Positions 36,640-48,000 of a stretch of DNA of 64,000 nt are shown here, piece after piece. The notes beneath the pieces were generated by a model. That model had not been told where the DNA came from, made no database searches, and saw only the letters and a list, made by a program, of their open reading frames with translations. Position 1 is the stretch's first letter, and every line of letters starts with the position of its first letter. Source of the stretch: Owenia fusiformis (Eukaryota > Annelida > Polychaeta > Sabellida > Oweniidae); the NCBI GenBank assembly GCA_903813345.2, contig CAIIXF020000011.1, positions 19,763,754 to 19,827,753 on the forward strand. The letters run 5' to 3'. The position numbers and the translations under genes were made by a program.

Positions 36640-39600
36640 ATGATGCTTTTTCCATTGGTCTTCATTTTGATTCTTTGTTGGCACATGTATATTATTGAAG
36701 GTAAGCTTTTATTTATTATTGTGAGAATGGCACGTATATTTACGCATATTTTTTTTTTTTTATAATTTTTTTATTTCAAAGAATAAGCATGTTAAAGCAA
36801 TTGCAAAAAACAATTACAGTACAGTTACATGGTAAACCTACATTTAACAATTTTACAATACAGTACAGTGGTTAAATATTTCGTCTTAAGAGACGTTATA
36901 CCATTGGCATTTTTTTTATTTAAAGGAAAAAATCATCAGTTTCATTTGTTTAATTTTGTTTCCATGATTTTCCACTTATCGCCTCTGCCAACCCGTTTGT
37001 CCATAATAAAATATTCCTTCACATTACTTAAAAAACCTTTAAGTGTTGGTTTTAGCATAGAATATTTGCACAAATAAACATACCTTTTAAAAATACATAG
37101 CATATTATTTAAGATGATTGTCTTCTCATTTATACTCTCAGGTCCTATCAATACATTTTGTTTAGTGCATAGCAATGTGAGCTCTAAATTTACGCATATT
37201 GATATAAATGCATAGTTTAAAGAATACTAAGACTGAACCTTTTTTGCATTGATTCCCAGAATACTAAATTTTATACCCGGTCGTAGCTCAGTCAGACTTT
37301 GTTTTAAGTTTCAAGTATCCACCGCACTAATCTTTTGTTTTTATTTTTAACACCTCTGCTTTAATGCCGATACTTGATAGTATTTCGCGTCCATTGCTTT
37401 CTAAGTATATGAACCTGTTTTGTTTAATATAATCTATTTTATTGGAATTGCAGGAGGAGAGCTAAGCGAGTCGCTCTGTCAGGATGGTAGTATCAAATCA
37501 GCTGATTTTGCATGCACCTTTACTAAAGAGTGTCCCCGGTTAAGCAGGTGTAAAGACGGGGAGTGTTGCGAGCTTACGTGCAAAAAGGGTACACCAGTAA
37601 GAGACCCATTGACATCAGCAATAACAACCTGTACAAGGAAGAAAAAGGGCAAAATGACCTGTCCCGGTTCTGCCGCATGTGAAAAAATAAAAGCTGGCCA
37701 GCGCTTCAATAAAATATGCTGTACAAGATGTAAGTCGGTTTTCTCTCGTTTTCAAATTCAAATTATATCCAAGGCAAACAAAATTGACGAACGACTTTTT
37801 GGAAATGGATATTCAAATGCCATTTTTGATTAACCATGATGAACTACAACCGTGGGCGTAGTGACGCATGAGGCAGACCAAGCGAGGCATAATTTTACAG
37901 ACAAATATGATAACTTAGGGTTTGACTAAAGAAAGTAGTTATCATTTCAGCTAAAGTTGCCAAGCCGTCATCTTGTAATGTAGAGGGAGATGTGGTAAAA
38001 CGATGGGGAATGTGGTGGTCAAGAGATAAATGCCGAAAATGCAGGTGCAACAAGAAAAACAAGTGTCCTATAAAATATTTGAATAAACCCGGTTGCGGTC
38101 TTACAACCCCTGAGACTACGGCAATGGATTTGACGACAAAACCAAATGGTACGTGTAAATTGATTGAAGTACATTAATTTGAGTGACCGATCATCATTAA
38201 AACTGACATCAAGTGTGGTTTATGTATTATGGCCTCAATGTAGATAATGTGAGGCAATAAAATGAAAATTATATTTAGGTAAAAGTGGTTGTACATGTTC
38301 AGGGATTTATCTGGACACGATCGCTGCCTACATTGAGCCACACGAAGGATTAGAACTCGAGGCGTATGAAGACTCAAAGGGCATCGTCACAGTTGGTAGG
38401 TCGCTTACCTTTGCAATATGCAAACATCCTTGCGCCGATGTATTTAATCCTTGATGTAAAAAGAATCTTATCTGCGACATACTATATGTAAGTAGATGTA
38501 TACGAGTATTTTTTATGAAGTAGGCCTGGCTTGCACAATTCTTCGCCCCCTTGTGAGGAATGTTCTTTTGAAAACAAGACGTAGACATGCTTCAATTTTG
38601 TTTGCAGGGATAGGATTCAATATGGAAAGAAGTGGCGCACGAGCAGATTGGAAAAAGCTTCTTCCTGGAGTTGATTTTGATAAGGTTTTCAGCAAAAAAC
38701 TCAGTCTGACTAAGGCTCAAGCAAGAAAGTTGTTTATGGTACTAATCTCTTATTGATCCTTTACGACTGTTGATTTTGGGTTGAATAGAATATTTTAAGT
38801 AGAAACAACAGTGGGCTAAAAGACAATGTACAATCATGGATTGATATCTTATTCACAATAGATCATATATAACATCATATACAAGAAATGAGTACACGGG
38901 ATGCTGAAAATAAGATCAGTTAAAGAGAGCAAAGTTAGACACGATAGATGAGTTAAAATCAAAACAGTTGTTCAGCTTCCAGATCTCTTATTCTACATTG
39001 CGATGTGTAAATTTATAGTAATCAAAACCGTTTGATTTCATCTAGGGTGATTTAAACAAGAAATTTATACCAACGGCAAAGAGACTCATTACCGGCTTTG
39101 AAAATATGTGTGGTGAACTTCAGGCAGCTATAGTAGATGCCCTTTATCGTGGTGATCTAGGTCCAAAGACCCAATCCTTGATAAACCAACGAAAGTGGAA
39201 GGAAGCCGGAGAAGAGTATATCGACCATGGTGACTATAGGAAGGCTGTTCAGGGTGTAAAAGGCTATGCGGGGATCAAAACAAGAATGGATCAGAACAAA
39301 GCTGTTTTTCAAAAACAAGGTAGGTAAGCCCCAACCACATTTGCTCTAAGGCGGCCGTAAGGCAGCCGTAGCTTTGCAAATCGACAGAAAATCTACATCG
39401 TACTGCTTATCCCTGGATTTTATACTGCATTTTTCTCTCGATTTGGGGTAGCTACGGCAACCGTACGGTCAAATCAAATGTGACTGAGGCATTTTTTATT
39501 ATTGAAATCAATGTAACATATATACAGATTGTAGTGGCTATGACCCATAATGGTATTTACATGATATTATACATAATTGAGAAAATAAACTGATTTAATG

Positions 39601-41423
39601 GAAATGATTAAAGGTCTCTTCTACAATAACAGGTGCAAGCAATAAAAATGTGTATGAGGATATATAATTTCAATATTACATTATTAAAAAGTATGACATG
39701 ATAACATCTTATGAGATTGTACAGTAGTTCAAGGAACTACTCCAAGTATATTAGTGTATGATTGTCTATATTATTATTACTTTGCATGAACACAAATTAA
39801 CATTATTTTTTAATGAAAATCTAACTATTCTAGAGACTTTCTGGGTTCAAAATTCACTTTTTACTTTTATAGCATGGGTAGAGGAGGATGGAGGATGGGA
39901 CCAATAGTATTGTGTAATATTTAGTGTCGATCTATAATTCCAATGAGCACTGATTTCTTTTTTTCTTTTTCTTTTCATTTTTTTCTTTTTGCTACTTGTT
40001 AATTTTTTTTTGTTTAATATAAAAAAGGATTATATGGCCCTTGTACTGTGCTGTATTGTATTGCATTGTTTTGTACTTTACTGTACTGTATTGTACTTCA
40101 CTGTATTGTAAATTGCGTTGTACTTGAACGTTGTCATTTTCCTGTAAAGTATCGTAACATTAACAAGTACAGCAACTTTGTTATGTTGTCATTGTATATA
40201 CACCTTTATGCTATTTAGCCTGAAATATAAAATGTTAAAAAAGTCTTATATTTTCATTAAGTCGGAAATGGCAACATGCAAGAGTGTGATGAAGAGAAGG
40301 TAACCGACAAGGTGACGCCAACAACAGGTACATGTTTATTATGGAATCCTAATTATGTAATATTCATATTTCGGTAGAATTTCATGACATGGTTGAGTAA
40401 TATATTGCAATCACTAAATAAGAGATTGAAAAGGGTGAATTAATGAGATATTATCTTCAGTTACTGTTATTTTCAACACTGCACAGTTGCACGTTCATAC
40501 GTAAAACAAATGTCAGACCAAAAATAATAAGCTATTTGTAACCCAATCCTATTTTTATTCTTTATTATTTGATTCCTTACTGTCTTGGGGAACCAAAGTC
40601 ACACCGATTAAGAAATATAACGTCGTGTACATGTATCGTCCCTAATTCCTTTTACACATTATTTTTGGCGCATGCGTAAAGGTGTATGAACTTTCCTCAA
40701 GATTGGAGAGCTCTAAACAAAAATAGATTATCAATTTTCAATTTTTGATGATCGCAATAATATATTTTATGCTTAGTACAAAACAATTCATTGAGCATGC
40801 AGTCATAATTTATCTTCTGATTGAAATACACGATTTGCTGAGTCAACATAATATTTGTATATGATATAGATAATGTTGAAAATCATATACCTTGAAAACA
40901 AAATAAACAACATATTTGAATACTGAGTATTTCATTTTGAAAATGATAAACATGATAAATGAAGGGGTATGATGACCTCCAACTTCAAACATATTTCAAA
41001 TGCATCATGTTAACTGTAATTTTCATTATATTTTACAGCGTATGAACAGGTTTTAATTACCATTTATCATTCAAAAATTCTAATTCTATTCAATATGATT
41101 AATGTGGCATTGGTAACGAAGAACTACCGGATTACTCTAATAAGCAGAAGACAATATAATCCTTGCGTATAGCAAATGAAAGATGCCAATTTTTCATTGC
41201 AGCTCCTACATTGAATGATAGCCAGAACGAATACTAGATGAGAGTACATTCCTTTTACATTGCAGCTCCTGTTTACAATGATAGCAAATGCTCAAGTCGA
41301 GGAGGTTCTTGCATGATGACTTCTGAAGATTGTGAGGGTAGCTTCATCATTAAGCAATGCGGAGGCCCTCCAGATAGACAATGCTGCATTCCCCCGAGCA
41401 CACAACCCCCCGCAAATATGTAA
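36640..41423 (+). CDS. Secreted phage-type (GH24) lysozyme with Cys-rich flanks
   Basis: Exons 36640-36700, 37454-37729, 37951-38148, 38279-38395, 38608-38738, 39046-39319, 40262-40327 and 41266-41423 give 426 aa in consistent phase. Order: signal peptide (MMLFPLVFILILCWHMYI), two CP...C...CC modules (29-112), a small Cys domain with CRKCRC (113-178), a GH24 muramidase (about 187-350), an acidic Thr linker, and a C-terminal six-Cys CGGP-x2-R-x-CC module (about 381-415). Residues E201, D210 and T216 in HEGLELEAYEDSKGIVTVG match the Glu-Asp-Thr triad of T4-type lysozymes in spacing, so cell-wall hydrolysis is expected. Phage-type lysozymes are known in bivalves. Likely roles are antibacterial defence or digestion outside the cell. 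The start is the first ATG of ATGATG. A decoy acceptor precedes exon 8. Confidence 0.9.
36751..37187 (-). mobile_element. 5'-truncated LINE with 13-bp target duplication
   Basis: atttacgcatatt occurs at 36738-36750 and again at 37188-37200. Between them lie a T12 run (poly-A tail on the minus strand) and a short minus ORF ending in a LINE-like C-terminus (KRYVYLCKYSMLKPTLKGFL...GDKWKIM). It is in intron 1 of the lysozyme gene. Only the 3' ~440 bases remain. Confidence 0.8.
39334..39490. mobile_element. ACATTTGCTC MITE in lysozyme intron 6
   Basis: acatttgctctaaggcggcc with gtaaggcagccgtag at the left pairs with ctacggcaaccgtacggt...aaatgtgactgaggc at the right, giving ~40-bp arms and a ~70-base interior. 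It belongs to the family seen at 14889-14949 and 47208-47443. Confidence 0.65.
41203..41237 (+). other. Decoy acceptor and truncated copy of exon 8 start
   Basis: attgcag|ctcctacattgaatgatagc at 41196-41222 duplicates attgcag|ctcctgtttacaatgatagc of the real exon 8 (41266), 63 bases downstream. Use of the upstream site would add about 11 codons and stop at TAG 41235-41237, deleting the Cys module. Whether it is used is unknown. Confidence 0.55.
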
Positions 41424-41827
41424 ATATATTACACAGACTAGAAAAATACAATTTTGATGTATCTCATTGCGTTTAGCATACGCTGTATAGAGATATGCTT
41501 ATTTATTGTCGTACATTCGCAGCTAAGAACATATTTTGTAACCTTCCTATGTGAATTTTTTAGATTAAATGATTCGTTGATAAACGTGTAGTGTTGCTGC
41601 ATTGCACTTGTTGCGCCATCAGTAAAATTACTTGTTTTATCATTGTAAATTAGATTTTGTTTGTGTAAAATTATACCAGGAAACACTTTCAGATCGTTTT
41701 ACGTGTGTTTTATCGACTCTCAATACTTGTATCTATTTTTGAAGTCGGGACTATTGGGAGTATCAGTTTTGATTCATTCTTAAATATTATGTATCACGGT
41801 GTATATTGTATTATTGTCTTCAGTAAG

Positions 41828-41833
41828 AATAAA
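41828..41833 (+). terminator. Possible poly(A) signal, lysozyme gene
   Basis: AATAAA lies ~405 bases after the stop codon. An ATTAAA variant lies nearer, at ~41570. If this is the lysozyme 3' end, only ~225 bases remain before the first lipase-side exon. Confidence 0.4.
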
Positions 41834-41884
41834 ATGTAACCCCATGTTCTGGTATTTGATTGTCACAGTTGTTCCTGAATAATG

Positions 41885-41888
<4 letters not shown>

Positions 41889-41926
<38 letters not shown>

Positions 41927-41931
41927 GGGGG
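41889..41931. repeat. (TG)n microsatellite with G-run
   Basis: About 17 TG dinucleotides followed by eight G, between the lysozyme and lipase exons. Confidence 0.95.
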
Positions 41932-42058
41932 TTAATGGACACTGTTTTCTACACGTTACTGATGTGTACATATGAATGCATTTCGTAAGTTGCTATAAAG
42001 TAGGAGTTGTAGATTTGTATACCTTACTAGTAAATAATTATCTCTTGTAGCACATCAG

Positions 42059-45000
42059 TTAGGCTACGGATGACCTATGAACTACAGGTTGTGAGTTGCC
42101 CACTTTCGTTAACACAAACATCGGAGGCTTTGGAAAAGATCTTCACAAATATTTTAGCTGAACTTTGTGAATCTTGCAAATTTGAAAATACAATTAAGTA
42201 TTGCGGTTTACCGACAGCTGAAGCCCTGCCTAGACCGGTGAAGCGTTCAGTAGAGAGGGTAAAACGTGGAAGTGTCTCACTATTTCAAACTCTGATTGGA
42301 GCTGTAAAATCTAATACAATGGAATATTCAGGATCATTAGACGATTTAAATAATGAACTCAAATCATACGCTGATAGAATAAGTACAGCTATAATTTCCA
42401 CAAGTATACCAGGAATCACTGTTACCGATACTCCCATAGTATCTATAACATCTAAAGACGGTAAGTACATATTGGACTGCGCGTGTGTAATTGAGTGAAC
42501 GATTTTTAAAAAATGGTACTTCGTGTATGTCGTGAGTTCGTAAATACGACGTACTGTACTTAAATTGGAATGGGGCACATCGCATTGCAACATTTACCAC
42601 GGTGTTATAGTATGACGGTTACGACAAGGCAATTGGCAAAATTTTGCGGTAACAATAACAAAAAATGGCGGATGGGAAAGACAGCATGTCCTCTTTTTCG
42701 CCTGTAGGCAAGATTCACAGGTATTTCCTTTTAACTATTTCCATTCGGTAACGTATATGTGAATGGTTATAAAGACTGAGTTAAATCGGTCGTGTGGTCT
42801 ACAAAAAGCAGAATATAAGCTGTAAACCTACCCGGCTGAGATTTCGAACTTCATAATTTTTAGTCCTTTTTCGTGTTTTCTCAGTATATGTGCCTCAGAG
42901 CCACTCAAACTATTAACAGTAATAATTATAAGTAAACTGTGTTTAAACAAGCCATAAAATTAATAAGGTTTAAAACGCAATGTCGTTAGACGACTACGTA
43001 TGAATTCTATGGACGGTAACGTATTGTATTAGATGTACATTAGATATTAAGCGGACGGTTACGTGCATGTACATCTTTCAAGTTAAGGTTGCTAGTTCTG
43101 ATAGCCTCTTTCCATGTAATTGTTATAATGGGTAAGAAATGTTTTCAGGACTCGCAAGAGACCCTCTTGTTTGAGCCTCTATAGGGCAAGGAAAAAATTG
43201 TGTCTTGCTTTATATATGAAACCAATTTAAGTAAAAAAGATAGCAATGAAGAGGCAAAAGAAGAATTAGCATCAAGTACTGATGAATATGACAAAATTAA
43301 TAGCAATGAATCTGAGATACATATTTGAACGAGGTTCGCGTAACCGTCAATCAATTTTTTGCGTAACCGCAAATTAAAAATACAATATTATGGCTTAAGT
43401 AGAACATATTAGGTGGTTTCCAATGCTCAATTGGCTTTTTATGATCGTATGTAGGTTACATCTATATACCCCGAGGTCGTTAGGCAATGTAGACCATGCC
43501 CTTACGATAAAAATAAACAAATAACTAAATTTTGTGTGGTTTTGAATTTCAAACTCAACAGTTTTTCGCTTATTTCATGTTATCCCCGGGCATCAATTTG
43601 CAAAGAATACGTTCAAAATATACATTACTAAATGCATCACCGAATGCCATGCCTACAGAAATCGTTCATCCTTTCATTGATACACAGTAGAAGAAAATAA
43701 TGCACCAACCTTAGTTTTCTGTTCCATCGCGGCCATTTTATTGGATAAATCAGTAATCGTAGTCGTCTAATCTCGTTTTCAGAGGTGTCGTAACCGTCAT
43801 GCTATAACACCGTGTTTACATATGAGTCGCTGTTGAAAGATTTTTTACTGAAGAAGTTCTATTAACCAAAAATAATTGCACCATTTTTCTTTTTTTAGGA
43901 AAATGTTTCTTATATACGAACCTGACTTATGAATCTAAAACGATTAATGGGTATGTTTTAATTATGTATTTATATTAATTGAGCCAGGCCACGGGAAAAG
44001 GGGTCTTATCACAGATTTTTTCAATATTTTGATTTTTGTTTATCTTTAAAAGTACAAAGAGACCTTTCAAATGATCCATGGCTTATGTCTTAACTTTTTT
44101 TTTCTTGCAGATATAGACCAAAAGACGGATTTGAATTTAGCACATTTCCTCTTAATCTTGAGCACATTTTTGGCTCTGTAGCACAATTTTAATTTTTGTG
44201 ATAAGACCGGTTTTCCCATGGCCAGGCTCAATTAGTATTTGGTATCATGGTAAAAATCTTTCAAAAACATCATTTAAAAGTCTAAAATAGTTAAATGTTA
44301 ATGCAAAGTCAATTTGTATGTCCTTTCATCCTAAATTGTCTCTTCGTGGATGCTGATAAGGTCCATGCTATTTTTAGAAATAATTCATATTATTTAATAA
44401 GTGTTCCCTTGAAGCACTTGGAAAATAATTTTTAAAATCAACTCATTTGGGATGACAGTTTTATGATGTGCGTTTTAGTGAAAATGGAATCTGTATCGAG
44501 GAGATTGGAGTTTGTTTTACAAGGGGGCCATTTGGCATGTTTCCCGAGACACCAGATGATATAGAACTCAGCATGTTTTTGTACACACGAGAGAGTAGAG
44601 AGTCGTGGAATTGTCTATCACCTGAGTTCTCAACCAGGTATGTCCCACTACTTCATAAAATTAAACAAAAGGCAATTCTAGAGAATGCAGAAATCAAGTT
44701 GAATAATTAATGGAATACACTGAGAAAATATACAAAATAAAACAGTTGTATTTATTTAAATATTCAATAAATATCTGATTTGAAGGTCTTCACGGTTTAC
44801 ACCTTTCTCTGGCGTAACTAGATTCAAGTTATGTTGTCCTTGTTTTAGCCAATCCAATTATAGGGAGGTTAAGCTTGCAATCTTTTTCACAACCTAAACG
44901 TGAACGGAAATTATCTAAGCGATGCATTTGTATGGGCGATTGGTCATACGTACAGGTTGGCGTTTCGATTTTATATGCAAGCTTAAATTCCCTAATACCT

Positions 45001-48000
45001 CGACAGTGTCCATTGTTTCATATGTAATAGTAATGTTTTATGAATTTTTCATCAATATTTACGTTCGAGCAATTTTTCTTTATCGTCTACTATGTTAGTT
45101 CACTACATGATACACGTAGTCGCAGAATATACACTATATATAATTTCTACCATGGTACATACTCCATGGTATATACAGTTGAAAGCGAGGCTGCAGCTGG
45201 ATACTGCACGTGGCAGAGGAATACGTACAATAATGTATGTGTAATAGTGTATGTATGATTGGTTCTTATCAAACGAGATTTGTGAGAAACATTCCAATGA
45301 TATAATAAATCTATCTATATGTATTTCATACCTACTGAGGTTCTAGGTACATAACGAGCGGGAATAAATAGTGTATCTTGGGACCGGGATGGTTACACGC
45401 TGTATGAATTTTTCTTTTCAATTTTTTTTCAAAATCTTTTTTTTAAAACTTGTTTGTCAAATTTTTTTTTCAACATTTTTTTTTCAATTTTTTTTTCAAC
45501 ATTTTTTTCAATCTTCTTTTTTTACTTTTTTTTCAAATTTTAAATTTTTATTAATTTTTTTTTCACATTCTTTTCAAATTTTTTTCCATTTTTTTCAAAA
45601 TTATTTTTCACATTTTCTTTCAATTCTTTTTTTTTAATTTCTTTTTTTCAAATTTTTCGAAAATCTCGCAAACTTTAAGACCAAGAAAACGCCTAGTACC
45701 TTGTTTTGGAATTTTTGATCTTTATAAGGTATGATGTACCTAGAACCTCAGTAAGTAGGTATGAAATACATCTGTTATGTACGGTCGGTTTGGGATACAG
45801 GGTTTATCCTGCGGGAAATATATATTTCCCTTGGGATAAACCCTGTATCCAAAACCTCCCAGTACATAACCCTTATATATTATTATATACTCCTTTTTCC
45901 CTACTCCTTACTAGCCTATCAATGTCAATTTATTCCTCTAGTACAACCATAGACACAAATAAACCAACTAAGGTGATTGTACATGGCTATAATGCAGATG
46001 GACATGACACTACAGATTGGCCTCATGAAATGAGAAGGAAGTTGCTTAAAGAGGTAAGCTTTAATGCAGAAATAATATCCTATGCAACAACATTTATTTT
46101 ATGAATTAATAGTGAATTTTTTTTCAACATGTTACAGTCCGTGTATGTATTAATTATACGAATTATTCATGAATATATTAGTTATATGAATTATTCATGA
46201 AAGAAATCAAGAGTAAGAAATTGAATGACTTGAATTTAATATTTCGACAAAATTCATTTTTTGAGAAAGTTTTTTTTAAAGATAGCATGATCATTTTTAG
46301 GGCGATTACAATGTTGTTGTTGTTGACTGGTCTGAAGGAGCTGACGTGAAAGCTCTCAAATTAAGTCTCGGAGTACTCCTACTTGCGCTAAAAAAGTTCG
46401 ACAAAGGCACAATCCTCACTATTGAAGGGGTAAAGGAATTTTATGGTGCAGCTGCCACCAATACTCAACTGGTGGGTCATATGATTTACTCAATGCTGAA
46501 GCATAAGAATGTGAATATGGGTGATGTCCATTGCATAGGGCACAGTCTGGGTGCCCACGTATGTGGATTTCTTGGTAATTCGGCTGGAAAGAACACTGTT
46601 GGTAGAATATCTGGTAATACATACAAACATATATATTTATTTTTATGTTTGATTCATAAAACATAGAACTCAGAGGCAGTTGCCAATTAAATATAGTCTA
46701 TTGTTAATGGCCTTGAAAATGTGTAAACTACTTTATACATTTAGGCTGATTGTAGTCTTTCAAATATATGTTTGAAAGCGTTCAACTAAAGTTTTATCAC
46801 AGCGGATCAACTGGAAACGAAGACAGGATGATCATCACCTTTGTCTTTCAACTAAATGCCAAGCCCACTGGCGGATCTGAGGGGGGGGGGTTATGGGTAG
46901 CGCCCTCCCCTCCCTGGGAAGGGCCTTATAAAAAGATTTGGCCCCAAAAAGTATATAGGGCCTCAATAGATGAGTCTTTTGGGCACTACTTGGACCTTGC
47001 GTTTTCTAAAATTTGGGCCCAAATTTTGATGTAAGTTGACATCCATTTTTTCTGTCTTGAATTGTCCTTCCCATTGTTAGCTTCCAGATTCGCTACTTTG
47101 GCCCGTATGTAGTGCGTAGGTTCCGGTTTGGAAATTAGGTTATACATGAAAAGATATATAAGATGTACATACAGTGATTGTGGTCAGTTACAAAACTATT
47201 CCCTTGCTAATGCCGAGGTCACATTTGCTCCGATTCATCGGCTGTTGTCCGGCCGATTGAATATTTTGTTCAAAATCGAAGGTCAAATCTCAGATTTGGG
47301 GTCATATGTGAACTCCTGAGAACTTGCACATGATTTTAAAAAAAATTGGTCAATTTGAAGCAAGGTGAAATCAGTTTTGAACAAAATAATGTAATCAGCC
47401 GGGCGTCGGCCGATGAATCGGGGCAAATGTGACCTAGGCATTAGAAAACGAACAAAGTTTATCAGAGAAACGAAGACAGTACCTAGGTTTCTGAAGCATT
47501 AAACGAAGACAGCGCATTTCAGTTATATCTGAAGTACATAAAGTGAAGGGGTTACGTAGTCAAAAAGCTACATCCCTTAAATACATCTACAGTATGCTTT
47601 TAAGTGCAAATGTGACCCTCATTAAGGATATTAATACGTTGATATGATATGCACAAGTAAAAACGAAATCAATGTCTTTGTTGCAAATAAAAAATGTTTT
47701 CGTAATATTGCTACAAAACGGAAAATCTTCGTTTCCAAAAAGAGGAAACTACTGTAATTCGTAAATATCGAAATAATAACTATATTCTGAGATGTTATCA
47801 TTTTGCAAAACCGAAACATACGCACTATTGGCCAAATATGAATGAAGATGACAAAATCAAAAATTCGGCCATGATCGGCCATGCTGAAACAAAGGCACTA
47901 AGCTTATGTCTTCGTTTTCAGTTGATGCTTAGTGATTAGCATGAATGTGAGACAAAAGCTTATAGACTACAGCAATATATTATTTCGAACCAGTCGAATG

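Noticed and set aside
37275-37325. tRNA-like A-box (ggtcgtagctcagtcag) and weak B-box
   Set aside because: No acceptor or T-arm pairing. Inside a lysozyme intron, next to a LINE fragment; at most a decayed tRNA-derived repeat.
45371-45660. Open frame of Phe-rich protein
   Set aside because: It is translated low-complexity T-rich DNA inside a TIR element, with no sign of selection.
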